Counted from the stretch's first letter, positions 44,349 through 54,567 are shown. The stretch: DNA of 64,000 bases from Dyella sp. M7H15-1 (GCF_004114615.1 NZ_CP035300.1:1302001-1366000); one strand, 5' to 3'. Translations and numbers: made by a program. The notes: generated by a model from the letters alone, not told the origin.

Positions 44349-45353
44349 TCAGCCCTTCCACTGGCCCAGTGCGGCAAGGCCGTTGTCCTTGGCGCGGGCA
44401 GCCACGGTCTTCTGGGCTTCGGCGTAGTTGACCTTCATGTCCTTCGACCACAGCTTGAGCGCGGCCTGTTGCATGGCGCGGCCGTAGGAGAAGGACAGTG
44501 GCCACGGATGCGGCCCCATGCGATTCATCGCATTGAGGTGGGCGGTGGACTGCTCGTCAGTCTGGCCGCCAGAGAGGAATACGACGCCTGGCAGGGTAGC
44601 CGGCACAGTGGTCTTCAATACACGTACGGTCGCTTCGGCCACTTCCTCTACGCTAGCCTGCTCTCCCGCATCCTTGCCCGAGATGACCATGCTGACTTTC
44701 AGGATAGTGCCTTCCAGCAGCACGTTTTGCTCGTACAAAGCATTGAACAGGCTGCGCAGCACGGCTTCGTGCACTTCGTAGCTCACTTCGATGCTGTGGT
44801 CGCCGTCCATGATCACTTCCGGCTCGACCATCGGCACCAGGCCAGCTTCTTGGCACAGCGCGGCGTAGCGGGCCAGCGCATGGCAGTTAGCTTCGATGGT
44901 GGAGGAACTGGGGTTGTCTTCGCTGATGTTGATGACGGCACGCCACTTGGCGAACTGGGCACCGAGCTTGACGTACTCGGCCAGGCGATCGCGCAGGCCG
45001 TCGAGACCTTCGGTGACCACGTCACCGGGGAAGCCTGCGAGCGGCACCGGGCCCTTGTCGACCTTGATGCCTGGGATGATGCCGTTCTTCTTCATCACCT
45101 GAGTGAACGGCACACCGTCCTTGGTGGACTGGCGGATGGTTTCGTCGTACAGGATCGCTCCGGAGATGTGATCGGAGAGGTTCGGCGCGGTCAGCAGCAG
45201 CTCGCGGTAGGCGCGACGGTTCTCTTCGGTGTTCTCAATGCCGACCGCCTCGAAGCGCTTCTTGATGGTGTTGGTCGACTCATCGATGGCGATGATGCCC
45301 TTGCCAGGCGCGACCATCGCCAGGGCGATGCTCTCAAGATCTTCAATGCTCAT
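44349..45353 (-). CDS. fba: Class I fructose-bisphosphate aldolase
   Basis: The 334 residues are of the Schiff-base class I type: GKGIIAIDESTNTIKKRF, DETIRQSTKDGVPF, GIKVDKGPVPLAG, KWRAVINISEDNPSS, MVEPEVIMDGDHSIE and VFLSGGQTDEQSTAHLNAMN are all present. It splits or forms fructose 1,6-bisphosphate. The ATG at 45353 begins at the conserved SIEDLESIALAMVAPGKG; the 19 upstream codons are not family-like. It groups with tkt, pyk and gap. Confidence 0.95.
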   Translation of the reverse strand: MSIEDLESIALAMVAPGKGIIAIDESTNTIKKRFEAVGIENTEENRRAYRELLLTAPNLSDHISGAILYDETIRQSTKDGVPFTQVMKKNGIIPGIKVDKGPVPLAGFPGDVVTEGLDGLRDRLAEYVKLGAQFAKWRAVINISEDNPSSSTIEANCHALARYAALCQEAGLVPMVEPEVIMDGDHSIEVSYEVHEAVLRSLFNALYEQNVLLEGTILKVSMVISGKDAGEQASVEEVAEATVRVLKTTVPATLPGVVFLSGGQTDEQSTAHLNAMNRMGPHPWPLSFSYGRAMQQAALKLWSKDMKVNYAEAQKTVAARAKDNGLAALGQWKG

Positions 45354-45508
45354 TGGACGACTCCGTAAAACTTTGGCGGCATACGGCCGCAAGAGAAGGG
45401 TGCCACCCATGCGGGTGGTCAGGTTGAAAACGCGGGATTATAGCCCCAACCGGTCGGCCGGCGTCCGTGACCGGCCGAATCGAGGGCAGAGCCAGTTTAC
45501 GATCAGCT

Positions 45509-45955
45509 CTAGCCGTAGCCTGGCAGCTTGCAGGGAGCCATCATGGCGGCCTGCCGGGTTTTGTCGCCTGGGGAGTTGAACGGGACGATGTAATACGTGG
45601 AGACCGGGTCTTCGTGCTTATTGGTCAGCGATGGACCGTATCGGAATTTGGACACTGCGCTGATCGCTGCCTTGCCGAGATCGCTCCGCGGCGTCACCTT
45701 GGCAACCTGGATATTCATGGGGATGCCATCGGAACCGATGGTATAGGTCACCGCCACACAGCCGGGCTTGTAGAGGTTCACACCGCTGTTGGGTACGTCA
45801 ACCTGGATACCTTCCTTGCGGTTGTTGATGAGAATCCAGTCGTTGGAGAGCTGCTCCGGTGCTACACGACGCGCTTTCTGGGCCATGGCGGGCATGCTGG
45901 CGGCAAGGACAGCGGCCACCAGTAAGGATTGGCCGAAACGAGTCAAGGCCTGCAT
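45509..45955 (-). CDS. Periplasmic protein with TonB C-terminal-like domain
   Basis: The 148-residue product has a signal peptide (SLLVAAVLAASMPAMAQ) and a domain with GCVAVTYTIGSDGIPMNIQVAKVTPRSDLGKAAISAVSKFRYGP, the pattern of TonB C-terminal modules (V-x-V-x-F-x-I-x-x-D-G). There is no N-terminal membrane anchor or Pro-rich rod, so it is not a working TonB. It may bind the inner face of an outer-membrane protein, but no partner is adjacent. It lies between fba and pyk. Confidence 0.75.
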   Translation of the reverse strand: MQALTRFGQSLLVAAVLAASMPAMAQKARRVAPEQLSNDWILINNRKEGIQVDVPNSGVNLYKPGCVAVTYTIGSDGIPMNIQVAKVTPRSDLGKAAISAVSKFRYGPSLTNKHEDPVSTYYIVPFNSPGDKTRQAAMMAPCKLPGYG

Positions 45956-46040
45956 GACATACCTCCGATGTATCGCGGTTGGGGACGGCCCTAAGTCTAG
46001 CTAACCCGCGGCACACCTGCGCAGCGGGTTAAGAGGGGGC

Positions 46041-47513
46041 TTAGAGATCACGCAAACTTTCCACCACGCCGTCGGCACCTACCGAAAGCAACTTCAACGT
46101 ATTGGTGCCACCGCCGCGACCGATATGATCGCCATGTGTGAGCACGACGCGATCGCCTTCGGCCAGCTTGCCTGCTGCAAACAACTGCAACACTGCCTCG
46201 CGTGCCGACACCCCTGGATTCAGGGTGTCATGGGTAAATTTCACCGGCTGCACATCACGCAGCATGAGCATGCGCCGACGCGCATCTTCGAACGGCGAAA
46301 GCGCATAAATCGGCACCGCGCTGCGATAACGCGAAAGCCATTGCGCCGTTGCACCTGATTCGGTCAAAGCGACAATGGCACGCGCCTTCACTTCGCTGGC
46401 CAGCAGCATGGCCGCCAGTGCGATGGCCTGATCGGTGCGATCCAGGCGATGACCGGCCGTGGTCAAGTCTTCCTTCGACTCGAACTGGCTTTCCGCTCCC
46501 AGGCAAATGCGACGCAAGGCAGCCACGGCTTTGTCCGGATGTGCACCGGCCGCCGATTCTTCCGACAACATCACCGCATCGGTGCCGTCGATCACGGCAT
46601 TGGCCACATCGAGCACTTCGGCACGCGTGGGGATGGGAGAGCGCACCATCGACTGCAACATCTGCGTCGCCGTAATCACCGCACGGTTGCGCTGCACGGC
46701 TTCGCGAATGATCTTCTTCTGCAAGCCAGGCAGTTCGGCGTCACCAATCTCCACGCCCAAATCACCGCGCGCCACCATCACCACATCGGACGCGTCGATG
46801 ATTTCACCGAGCACCGAAATCGCATCGGCACGCTCGATCTTCGCCACCAGCGACGCCTTGCCGCCGGCCTCCTCCAACAAGTGCCGCGCCAGCTCCATAT
46901 CCGCCGCGGAGCGTACAAACGATACCGCGAGGAAGTCCGCGCCGATCTCGGCGGCCAGCTTGATATCGGCCTTGTCCTTTTCCGACAGCGCCGACACCGA
47001 CAAACCACCGCCCTGACGATTCAAACCCTTGCGATCGGAAAGGCGACCGCCGATCAATACCCGGCAGTGCACCTCGCAGCCGACAACCTCAAGCACGGTC
47101 AGCGCCACCAGGCCATCGTCCAGCAACAACACGTCGCCGGCTTTCACATCCTGCGGCAATCCAAGATAGCTGACGCCCACGCGGCTCGCATCGCCCGGCG
47201 GAGCATCTACCCGGCAATCGAGCACGAAGGCATCTCCGTCGCGCAATTCCACTGGGCCATTGGCGAAACGCTCAACGCGAATCTTCGGCCCCTGCAGATC
47301 AGCCAGCACACCTACCTCACACCCGACCTTCTCAGCCGCCTTGCGTACGGCCACGGCTCTGGCCCGATGATCATCGGACTGACCATGGGAGAGGTTGAGT
47401 CGGACCACATTCACGCCTTCGACGATGATTTTTTCCAGCATGCCCGGCGCATCGGTAGCGGGACCCAGGGTGGCAACGATCTTGGTACGACGGCATTGTG
47501 TTTCGGTAGCCAT
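46041..47513 (-). CDS. pyk: Pyruvate kinase
   Basis: Pyk makes ATP and pyruvate from phosphoenolpyruvate. The 490 residues include RRTKIVATLGPATD, VVRLNLSHGQ, LADLQGPKIRVERF, the signature segment ending EKIERADAISVLGEI as AKIERADAI, MVARGDLGVEIG and TQMLQSMVRSPIPTRAEV, plus the C-terminal domain. Length is normal. It is monocistronic in appearance: the TonB-like gene follows 85 bases later. Phosphoglycerate kinase, a frequent neighbour, is absent. Confidence 0.95.
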   Translation of the reverse strand: MATETQCRRTKIVATLGPATDAPGMLEKIIVEGVNVVRLNLSHGQSDDHRARAVAVRKAAEKVGCEVGVLADLQGPKIRVERFANGPVELRDGDAFVLDCRVDAPPGDASRVGVSYLGLPQDVKAGDVLLLDDGLVALTVLEVVGCEVHCRVLIGGRLSDRKGLNRQGGGLSVSALSEKDKADIKLAAEIGADFLAVSFVRSAADMELARHLLEEAGGKASLVAKIERADAISVLGEIIDASDVVMVARGDLGVEIGDAELPGLQKKIIREAVQRNRAVITATQMLQSMVRSPIPTRAEVLDVANAVIDGTDAVMLSEESAAGAHPDKAVAALRRICLGAESQFESKEDLTTAGHRLDRTDQAIALAAMLLASEVKARAIVALTESGATAQWLSRYRSAVPIYALSPFEDARRRMLMLRDVQPVKFTHDTLNPGVSAREAVLQLFAAGKLAEGDRVVLTHGDHIGRGGGTNTLKLLSVGADGVVESLRDL

Positions 47514-47703
47514 GATGCAGATTTCAAATTTTGTCGTACCAGACTAGCAGAACTGCATGAACGCGATAGGACGCATCCCGCGCAACGCTTACATCACCTC
47601 AGAAAAGCACTACGGATTCGCTGACTTACATAAACAAAACGTAGCCATACGATGCGTTGCCGTGGTACATCACGGCATCATTGCCCATCGAGAGAGATCG
47701 AGC

Positions 47704-48030
47704 ATGACATCAAAGCATTCATGGCAAAACGGGAAGATACGCAGCCGCCTCACAATCATCGCAAGCGTCGGACTCAGCGCGATTTGCGCAGCAAGCCTCA
47801 GCATCGCGGCAAAGGCACAGAACGCACCGAGCGATTATATGGAGAGCCCCGTTCAACAAAACCCCGATGAACTCATCCACTTTTGGCATCATTTGGGAAG
47901 CGGCGGATCGAGCTGCGTTACGCCCGTAACCTATCACCCATTCTGCAACGCCAGATTCAAAACCTCCGCCAAACGCCGGCCCGCTTCACGCAAGCGGGCT
48001 TCGGCTACCGGTAGTTTGGCATTGATGTAG
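47704..48030 (+). CDS. Small secreted protein, end overlapping the nuclease gene
   Basis: A 108-codon ORF begins with a basic region and a clear signal-peptide core (RLTIIASVGLSAICAASLSIAAKAQNA). The mature part up to about residue 80 looks plausible, with two Cys; the last 30 residues lie antisense to the end of the S1/P1 nuclease gene and are Lys/Arg/Ala-rich, which suggests the original gene was longer or different and now ends by chance. No family is recognised. A real but possibly damaged gene is my best reading. Confidence 0.4.
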   Translation: MTSKHSWQNGKIRSRLTIIASVGLSAICAASLSIAAKAQNAPSDYMESPVQQNPDELIHFWHHLGSGGSSCVTPVTYHPFCNARFKTSAKRRPASRKRASATGSLALM

Positions 48031-48746
48031 GCCTGGTCGATCACGTGGCCGCTCGGATAGATATCGTGGCTGATGCGGCAGGATTCTTCCGCCCATTGCG
48101 CCGCGGCATTATCGTACGGTGCCATCGGCGGAGGCAGTTGCATGGCGCCTTGCGCATCCAGCCTATTGACGTACGCCTTCCAACCGAGCTGACGCGTACT
48201 CAGCAAACCCGAATCCCACACCCGGTGCAAATTCGTACCCTGTCCCTGGAACTGCACCTGATACTTGTTGCCGCCCAGATCGTCCTTGTAACCCCCATGC
48301 AGCGGCTGATGAATATCTCCAATAAAGTGCACCACGAACTTCAACGCCTGCAACCTGGCCTGATCCGTCTGACTGCGATCACTCAGAATGGCGATGTAGT
48401 GCGAAATGGCTTCAACGACACATTGACCATCCTTGCAATCGCGCGGCGGGGTATAGATGCAATCACCGCTGCGGAAATCGATGAAATGCAGAGGGCGGGT
48501 TTTGTTCCATAGATCCTGCTGCTTGGGATCGTTGCGGATTTCGTCCGCCCAGCTGGCAATGTCGGCCAGCGACTTGGTGTGATCGAGTGCGCGCAGGTGT
48601 TCCACTTCCGCCTCGGCCGCAGGGCTGAGATGGCGCTGGGCCAGTTCGGCTACTACGCTATGCCCCAGCGGCCCCCATGCCTGCGCAGCCGGCACGATGG
48701 CGAGGGTCGTGAACAAGGCAGCAGCAAGACGGCAGATGGAACGCAT
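47934..48746 (-). CDS. S1/P1-family zinc nuclease, secreted
   Basis: These trinuclear-zinc enzymes cut single-stranded nucleic acids and 3'-nucleotides. The 270-residue precursor has a signal peptide whose cut after AQA exposes Trp24 of WGPLGH, the residue whose amino group binds zinc. Further ligands are visible in SWADEIR (Asp), LHFIDF, FVVHFIGDIHQPLHGG and GTNLHRVWDSGLL. The C-terminus ANAKLPVAEARLREAGRRLAEVL type helix is normal. It is divergent from gap and probably acts in the periplasm or outside the cell. Confidence 0.92.
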   Translation of the reverse strand: MRSICRLAAALFTTLAIVPAAQAWGPLGHSVVAELAQRHLSPAAEAEVEHLRALDHTKSLADIASWADEIRNDPKQQDLWNKTRPLHFIDFRSGDCIYTPPRDCKDGQCVVEAISHYIAILSDRSQTDQARLQALKFVVHFIGDIHQPLHGGYKDDLGGNKYQVQFQGQGTNLHRVWDSGLLSTRQLGWKAYVNRLDAQGAMQLPPPMAPYDNAAAQWAEESCRISHDIYPSGHVIDQAYINAKLPVAEARLREAGRRLAEVLNLALQNG

Positions 48747-48897
48747 GACGACCCCCTTGGTGGCAAGCCGAGAATCTTGCCATAGCCTTTATGACATCGG
48801 ATGAGGGATCGCCCCGGTTCGGGCTAAAATGCGCGTTTCGGCGGCCCTACTAGACCGTCGCTTTGCTGCCTGTCATCACTTCAGAGGACGCTGTCTC

Positions 48898-49911
48898 ATG
48901 ACCATCAAGGTCGCCATCAACGGTTACGGTCGTATCGGCCGCAATGTTCTGCGCGCGCTGTACGAATCAGGTCGCACGAACGAATTTCAGATCGTCGCGA
49001 TCAATGACCTCGGCAATGCCGAGACCAACGCGCACCTCACCCAGTACGACACCGCCCATGGCAAGTTCCCGGGCGAGGTCTCGGTGGACGGCGGCGACCT
49101 GATCGTCAACGACGACCGTATCAAGGTCTGCGCGGAACGCGACCCGTCCAAGCTACCATGGGGCGAGCTGGGCGTTGAGGTCGTGCTGGAATGCACCGGC
49201 CTGTTCACTTCCAAGGCCAAGGCCGGTGCGCACCTCGCCGCTGGCGCCAAGAAGGTGATCATTTCCGCCCCCGGCGACAAGGACGTGGACGGCACCTTCG
49301 TGTTCGGCGTGAACGACGACAAGATCACCGCCAGCCACCAGGTGATCTCCAACGCCTCCTGCACCACCAACTGCCTGGCACCACTGGCGAAGGTGCTGCA
49401 CGAAAAGATTGGCATCGTGCACGGCCTGATGACCACCATCCACGCCTACACCAACGATCAGGTACTGACCGACGTCTATCACTTGGACCTGCGCCGCGCC
49501 CGTTCAGCCACCCATTCGCAGATCCCGACCAAGACTGGCGCCGCCGCCGCGGTGGGCCTGGTGCTGCCGGAACTCAACGGCAAGCTGGACGGCTTCGCCA
49601 TGCGTGTACCGACCATCAACGTGTCGGTGGTCGACCTCTCCTTCGTCGCTGCCCGCAACACCACCAAGGAAGAAATCGATGCGGCCATCAACGACGCTGC
49701 CCATGGCCCGCTGAAGGGCATCCTGTCGGTGAATACCAAGCCACTGGTGTCGATCGACTTCAACCACAACGCTCACTCCTCCATCTACGACGCCACTCAA
49801 ACGCGCGTGATGGGCGGCACGCTGGTGAAGGTGCTGAGCTGGTACGACAACGAGTGGGGTTTTTCCAATCGTATGCTGGACATGACCAAGGCGCTGGTCG
49901 CGGCCAAGTAA
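48898..49911 (+). CDS. gap: Glyceraldehyde-3-phosphate dehydrogenase
   Basis: The 337 residues begin with [10 protein letters not shown] (NAD site) and have the catalytic Cys155 in [15 protein letters not shown] His in [31 protein letters not shown] and [12 protein letters not shown]. It is a standard glycolytic enzyme. I start at ATG 48898; 23 upstream codons extend into the promoter region, where TAAAAT at 48825 is a likely -10 box. A strong terminator follows the gene. Confidence 0.96.
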   Translation: MTIKVAINGYGRIGRNVLRALYESGRTNEFQIVAINDLGNAETNAHLTQYDTAHGKFPGEVSVDGGDLIVNDDRIKVCAERDPSKLPWGELGVEVVLECTGLFTSKAKAGAHLAAGAKKVIISAPGDKDVDGTFVFGVNDDKITASHQVISNASCTTNCLAPLAKVLHEKIGIVHGLMTTIHAYTNDQVLTDVYHLDLRRARSATHSQIPTKTGAAAAVGLVLPELNGKLDGFAMRVPTINVSVVDLSFVAARNTTKEEIDAAINDAAHGPLKGILSVNTKPLVSIDFNHNAHSSIYDATQTRVMGGTLVKVLSWYDNEWGFSNRMLDMTKALVAAK

Positions 49912-49930
49912 ACGCATTGTGTCCGCACCG

Positions 49931-49959
49931 AAAAAAGCCGGGCCAAGCCTGGCTTTTTT
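49931..49959. terminator. Terminator after gap
   Basis: AAAAAAGCCGGGC and GCCTGGCTTTTTT make a stem with a very short loop and runs of A and T on either side, so it can act on both strands. It is 20 bases after the gap stop. Confidence 0.85.
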
Positions 49960-50066
49960 CTTGGCTGCACTCGCGTCATATCGTCTCGACCATTCAAGTC
50001 CGACAGGCTCCTAGCGAATCAAATCCGCCTCCCATCACACACTGAAGCTTTGTGTTTACCTGAACC

Positions 50067-50086
50067 TTAAGGCAGCGCTGCCTTAA
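50067..50086. repeat. Perfect 20-bp palindrome at the end of the oxygenase gene
   Basis: TTAAGGCAGCGCTGCCTTAA is fully self-complementary. Its half is one base from the TTAAGGCAACGC motif found at 22314, 23066, 38134 and 60633. It includes the stop codon of the oxygenase gene and may act as a terminator-like hairpin or a repeat relic. Confidence 0.5.
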
Positions 50087-51009
50087 CGCCGGTAGCGTAC
50101 GTAAGCACGCTTGGCCAGGTACAACAGATGCCCGGTCAGCCCACGATCCTGCGCCTCGCGCAACGCCGTGTTTTCCGTATAGAGCATGCGGATATGGCCA
50201 TCGCGCTGTTCCAGCAGATGCTTGATTTCCGCGAGATCCCTGCGCGACAGCACTCGCCCCTCCGCGAAGTGCTCGGGCAACTGACGATTGACGTAATAAG
50301 TGGTATGCCTGGGCGCCGTTTGCTCCGTAGGCCGGTCCTTGGTGTAGAAATACAAGGCTACCGAGCGCCGCGTCAGCTCTTCGCGTCCGGGCGGAAGGCA
50401 AATGGGATCGAAGGCATGCCAGGAGACTTCCGACGTTTCAAAAATCACGCAGCGATTGAAGAGCGGGTCGATCGAGCGCGAAGGCCGGCTGTCAACATGC
50501 GGATCGCGGAACAATTCCAGACAACCACCCCAGCCCTCTTCCCAGACCGGATTGAGGTACACAATAAGGTTGAGCCGGCGATGCCAGCGCTCACTCGGGT
50601 GATAGTTGAAGTCGACGTGTGCATCCAGCGCCATGCCGTTGCGATTCTCGTGCGTTCCACCACCGAGATACCAAGGGTCATAGATCAAGTCGTCGATACC
50701 GGTGATATCGCCAATCGCCTTGAGGAACTCCGGGCTCTTGATTGCGTCATCCAGCCGCTGATAGGCAGGTCCAAGGCTACGCACCTTGTCCAGGGTGGAT
50801 TTGCCGCCAAGCTCCCCACTATCAGCTATCGCGTTGCCTCGCTCGAACGCGGGAAAGCTGCCCAGCAGCGCCTGCGCAAAATTCAGGGTCAGAAAATCGT
50901 CGATGACGACATGCGGAAAAGGCGGCGCCGACGCGAACTCCTGACGGTAATCGGCCAGGTTGGCCATCACGGCCGGATTGATAATCGACGTCCCTGCGCA
51001 ACCCTGCAT
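50083..51009 (-). CDS. 2-oxoglutarate/Fe(II) oxygenase (prolyl 4-hydroxylase-like)
   Basis: The 308-residue product has a double-stranded beta-helix dioxygenase core: PHVVIDDFL at the start, the metal pair in LDAHVDFNYHP, LNLIVYLNPVWEEGWGGCLELF, the distal His in EVSWHAFDPI and Arg in RRSVALYFYTK for 2-oxoglutarate. The C-terminal 60 residues are a charged helical tail. I take ATG 51009, with AAGGG upstream, over two earlier starts at 51027 and 51078. Such proteins near glycosyltransferase genes often modify cell-surface sugars or proteins; the GtrII-like gene next door is divergent. Confidence 0.85.
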   Translation of the reverse strand: MQGCAGTSIINPAVMANLADYRQEFASAPPFPHVVIDDFLTLNFAQALLGSFPAFERGNAIADSGELGGKSTLDKVRSLGPAYQRLDDAIKSPEFLKAIGDITGIDDLIYDPWYLGGGTHENRNGMALDAHVDFNYHPSERWHRRLNLIVYLNPVWEEGWGGCLELFRDPHVDSRPSRSIDPLFNRCVIFETSEVSWHAFDPICLPPGREELTRRSVALYFYTKDRPTEQTAPRHTTYYVNRQLPEHFAEGRVLSRRDLAEIKHLLEQRDGHIRMLYTENTALREAQDRGLTGHLLYLAKRAYVRYRR

Positions 51010-51263
51010 TGGCACACCCTTAACCATATAGTCGTCGTTGATACGATCACTGGCCAATAGGATGCCAGCACCAAACAAAGCAATCTAGCATAAGGTCAAC
51101 ACGCCCCATGACATCCTGAAATGGCCTTGCTCCGGTGCGTCGGAGCCGAATGAAGTCGTGTCAGGCGTCTGATCCGGTAATATCCGCGTTCTCTCACGTC
51201 ATGATGATGTGCGTTCGCGGACCTGATATATGTCAGCGATCATATCGTCAACGGAACAGGCCC

Positions 51264-52826
51264 ATGGAAGCATCGCCGCGAAACCAAGTCACTGGCAGAC
51301 AGGTTTTTGCCATCTTGTTCCTGGGGTACTTGCTGTTCGTGCTTTACCCCCTGCTGCGCGCCGATCGCCCGTACAACGATGACCTCGTTCGTGCGCTCAA
51401 TGGTGCTTACGGCTGGAACGCCAATGGCCGTCCACTGACCACACTGTTGATGCGGGCACTGGAATTGAACCTGCCTTCGCTCGTCGACATAGCTCCGTTG
51501 ACGCAGATCCTGGCCATTGCATTGCTGGCTTTGTCTGGCGTACTGATCGCCCGGCGTTACAAGCTTTCATCACCCTTGCTCGCTGCCTTGCTCACGCTGC
51601 CACTGGGCGCCCAGCCCTTTTTCCTTGAAAACCTGTCGTTTCGCTTCGATGCACCAGGCATGGCTTTGGCGATCTTGTTGGCGCTGATCCCGATCACGAC
51701 GTTACGGCAAAAGCGATCCGGCTTCTATTTGGGCGCACTTTCCTTGCTGGGAAGCTTGTGCAGCTATCAGCCGGCTTTCAATGTATTTCTCATTTTCGCT
51801 CTGCTGGATCTGCTCGCAGCACAAACCGAGCGGTCCGAACCAAGACAGATCTTCTGGCTGACATGCCGCTATGTCACCCAGACACTGCTTGCCGCGGCTG
51901 TCTATACCTGGAAAGTCGCCCCATCCATCAAGGACTGGGTGCAAGAACATAGCCGAACCATCCATAGCATCCGCGACATCAACGTGGTCGTGCACAACAC
52001 CAAAACCATGGGCACTTATCTGCTCAGTGCGATGCCATATCGCTGGACACTGATGTTTCTGCCCTTGATGTTGCTCATGGCAGTCACACCGTTGGTGATC
52101 ACCTTGCACTACACGTTTACGCCATCCACACAACATGCGCATCCGCTGTGGGTCAAGTCTGCACTGATCATCCTTGCCCTGCTCGCACCTGCTGCAGCCC
52201 TCGTCTCCCTCGCTGGACCGATGCTTTTGCTGGTATCGCCCATCGTCGCCGCCCGCGTATTCCCCAGCGTTGGCGCACTGATCAGTGCCGGCTTGATCGC
52301 CCTATACCTTGCCAGTCATGCAACAACGCGTCGCTGGGCTGTTTATCTCACCAACACAGTGGCAAGCATCTGGGTCGCGGGCATGCTGGTATTTGCCGGT
52401 GCCTATAGCAACGCCCAATCCGCCCAGAAGCACTACGAAGATCGCATCGCATCGCAATTGTCGAATGACCTGGCTGAGTTGAAAGCCAACGACGGCATCC
52501 AGCAGTTCCTGCTGGATGGTTCGGCCGGACTCTCACCATTAACAGCCCACGCAGCGAGCCGCTTTCCTTTGCTCAATACGGTGGTGCCCACTTATTTGCA
52601 GGGACGTGACTTCATGTCACGCTACTTCATGAAGCACTACGTCACGGGACTCCATGAAGCCCGCGAGGATGACACGAACAATGCAGCAGCCGATGCCGTG
52701 CTAGGCCGCGCGTGTACCGCGCCAGTGGTCTATACCAGAAGCCGTTACACCTTGCGGCTAGTAGGTGATACGGCCGTTGTTACGCTCCCCGGCGGTCTTC
52801 CAACGGGTTGCCCGAACCCACCTTGA
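51264..52826 (+). CDS. GtrII-like glucosyltransferase (polytopic membrane protein)
   Basis: The 520-residue protein has about ten membrane helices and, after the first, RPYNDDLVRALNGAYGWNANGRPLTTLLM, which resembles the start of the glucosyltransferase GtrII domain family used in O-antigen glucosylation. Another landmark is FRFDAPGMALAILLA. A C-terminal soluble domain follows the last helix. It would transfer glucose from a lipid carrier to a surface polymer in the periplasm. GtrA and GtrB partners are not seen nearby. ATG 51264, with a GGAACAGG upstream, is preferred over an earlier frame start at 51135. Confidence 0.75.
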   Translation: MEASPRNQVTGRQVFAILFLGYLLFVLYPLLRADRPYNDDLVRALNGAYGWNANGRPLTTLLMRALELNLPSLVDIAPLTQILAIALLALSGVLIARRYKLSSPLLAALLTLPLGAQPFFLENLSFRFDAPGMALAILLALIPITTLRQKRSGFYLGALSLLGSLCSYQPAFNVFLIFALLDLLAAQTERSEPRQIFWLTCRYVTQTLLAAAVYTWKVAPSIKDWVQEHSRTIHSIRDINVVVHNTKTMGTYLLSAMPYRWTLMFLPLMLLMAVTPLVITLHYTFTPSTQHAHPLWVKSALIILALLAPAAALVSLAGPMLLLVSPIVAARVFPSVGALISAGLIALYLASHATTRRWAVYLTNTVASIWVAGMLVFAGAYSNAQSAQKHYEDRIASQLSNDLAELKANDGIQQFLLDGSAGLSPLTAHAASRFPLLNTVVPTYLQGRDFMSRYFMKHYVTGLHEAREDDTNNAAADAVLGRACTAPVVYTRSRYTLRLVGDTAVVTLPGGLPTGCPNPP

Positions 52827-52842
52827 GCATCTGCGACAAAAA

Positions 52843-52871
52843 GCCAGTCCCCGGCAAAGCCGGGAACTGGC
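52843..52871. terminator. Long hairpin after the GtrII-like gene
   Basis: GCCAGT-CCCGGC-AAA-GCCGGGA-ACTGGC forms an almost perfect stem of about 13 bp. Its core CCCCGGCAAAGCCGGG matches the REP-like palindromes near the IS200 element. There is no T-run, so its role as a terminator is uncertain. Confidence 0.5.
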
Positions 52872-52913
52872 CTACCCAATTAGTTGAGCATCTTCAGAAC
52901 GACATCATAATCA

Positions 52914-53414
52914 TTAGTGAAGTGCTTTCAGTGCCGCGTCGTAATTAGGTTCTTCAGCAATCTCGCCCACCAATTCGGTGTGCAGCACCTTGTCGTGTTC
53001 GTCCAGCACCACCACGGCACGCGCGGCCAAACCGGTCAGCGGACCGGAAGCGATGGCCACGCCGTAGTGCTTGAGAAAATCCTGACCGCGCATGGTCGAC
53101 AGCGTGACCACGTTACTCAGGCCTTCGGCACCGCAGAAACGCGCCTGTGCAAACGGCAGGTCGGCGGAGATACACAACACAACGGTATCGCCCAATTGCG
53201 AAGCTTTTTCATTGAACTTGCGCACCGACGTGGCACACGTCGGCGTGTCCACACTGGGGAAGATGTTAAGCACCTTGCGCTTGCCGTTGAAACTGGCGAG
53301 CGTGGCGTCGGAAAGATCCTTGGCAACCAGGCTGAAACCTGGTGCCTGCTGGCCGACGGCCGGCAACTGGCCGGCAACGTTGACCGGATTGCCTTTGAGC
53401 GTAACTTGAGACAT
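52914..53414 (-). CDS. tpx: Thiol peroxidase
   Basis: Tpx reduces hydroperoxides with thioredoxin. The 166 residues contain the peroxidatic Cys60 in [14 protein letters not shown] and the resolving Cys94 in [11 protein letters not shown], at the normal spacing of the family, plus [15 protein letters not shown] at the end. ATG 53414 opens with [10 protein letters not shown], the usual start. It lies downstream of fahA on the same strand, 95 bases apart, and may be cotranscribed or not. Confidence 0.95.
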   Translation of the reverse strand: MSQVTLKGNPVNVAGQLPAVGQQAPGFSLVAKDLSDATLASFNGKRKVLNIFPSVDTPTCATSVRKFNEKASQLGDTVVLCISADLPFAQARFCGAEGLSNVVTLSTMRGQDFLKHYGVAIASGPLTGLAARAVVVLDEHDKVLHTELVGEIAEEPNYDAALKALH

Positions 53415-53509
53415 GTGGGACTCCTTGGTCGGTGAGAGAGTGACTACAGAAAGATAGCGCCGATATTTCGGTGCGTCATCTGTTGTCACCGAAGTCCCGT
53501 GAAGTTTTT

Positions 53510-54493
53510 TCACTTCAAGGGTGTAACCACTTGCTCGATCGCACCGAAGATGGACACGCCATGACGGTCGATGACCTCGATCCGCAGTGTGTCACCGAAC
53601 TTCAGGAAAGGCGTTATTGCCTTGCCGTCACGCAGCGTTTCCACCGTGCGTTGCTCGGCCAGGCAAGAAGCACCCTTGCTGGTGTCTTCATTGGCGATGG
53701 TGCCCGAGCCGACGATGGTCCCCGCAGTCAGCGGACGGGTCTTGGCCGCATGCGCAACCAGTTGCGCAAAATTGAACTGCATATCGACGCCGCATTCCGC
53801 TTCACCGAACCACTTGCCGTTGAGCCAGGTGCGCATGGGCAGATGCAGCTTGTCGTCGTGCCAGGCATCGCCTAGTTCATCGGGCGTAACGAACACCGGT
53901 GACAAAGCCGAACGTGGCTTGGATTGCAAGAAACCGAAACCCTTGGCCAGTTCCGCAGGAATCAAGCAGCGCAGACTGACGTCGTTGACCAGACCCACCA
54001 GTTGGATATGCGCTGCAGCTTGCTCCGGCGTCACCGCCATCGGCACGTCATCGGTGATCACCACCACTTCGGCTTCGAGGTCGATGCCGTAATCTTCGCT
54101 CGGCACCACCACCGGATCGCGCGGCCCGAGAAAACCAGCGCTGGTGGCCTGATACATCAGTGGATCGACATAGAACGATTCGGGCACCTCGGCACCACGT
54201 GCACGACGCACACGTTCCACGTGCGGCAGGTACGCGCTGCCGTCCACGAATTCGTAGGCACGCGGCAGGGGCGAAGCCAGCGCTGCTGCATCCAGTGCGA
54301 ACGCACCTGTTGCCTTGCCGGCGTTGAGTTCATCGGACAAGGCGTTCAGGCGTGGCGCCGCATTCGACCAATCGTCGAGTGCCGCCTGCAAGGTCGGTGC
54401 GATGCCGGTGGCTTTCACCGCACGCTGCAAATCGCGACTCACCACGATCAGCGTACCGTCGCGACCGCCTTCTTTCAGACTGCCCAGTTTCAT
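53510..54493 (-). CDS. fahA: Fumarylacetoacetate hydrolase family protein
   Basis: This gene encodes the last step of tyrosine catabolism, cutting fumarylacetoacetate to fumarate and acetoacetate. The 327 residues have an N-terminal domain and the FAH core with [12 protein letters not shown] (metal Glu/Asp), [30 protein letters not shown] and [23 protein letters not shown]. It follows hmgA on the same strand with 74 bases between. Maleylacetoacetate isomerase is not found in the window. A close bacterial relative is often named FahA. Confidence 0.92.
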   Translation of the reverse strand: MKLGSLKEGGRDGTLIVVSRDLQRAVKATGIAPTLQAALDDWSNAAPRLNALSDELNAGKATGAFALDAAALASPLPRAYEFVDGSAYLPHVERVRRARGAEVPESFYVDPLMYQATSAGFLGPRDPVVVPSEDYGIDLEAEVVVITDDVPMAVTPEQAAAHIQLVGLVNDVSLRCLIPAELAKGFGFLQSKPRSALSPVFVTPDELGDAWHDDKLHLPMRTWLNGKWFGEAECGVDMQFNFAQLVAHAAKTRPLTAGTIVGSGTIANEDTSKGASCLAEQRTVETLRDGKAITPFLKFGDTLRIEVIDRHGVSIFGAIEQVVTPLK

Positions 54494-54567
54494 GCATTCA
54501 CTCCGTCGGCTGCATCGTCGGGCAGCCTTTCACATCGTTGTCAGGTAACGGCCAAGCGCGCGATGGA

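Noticed and set aside
46449-47624. 391-codon frame antisense to pyruvate kinase
   Set aside because: Shadow frame; pyk is unmistakable on the minus strand.
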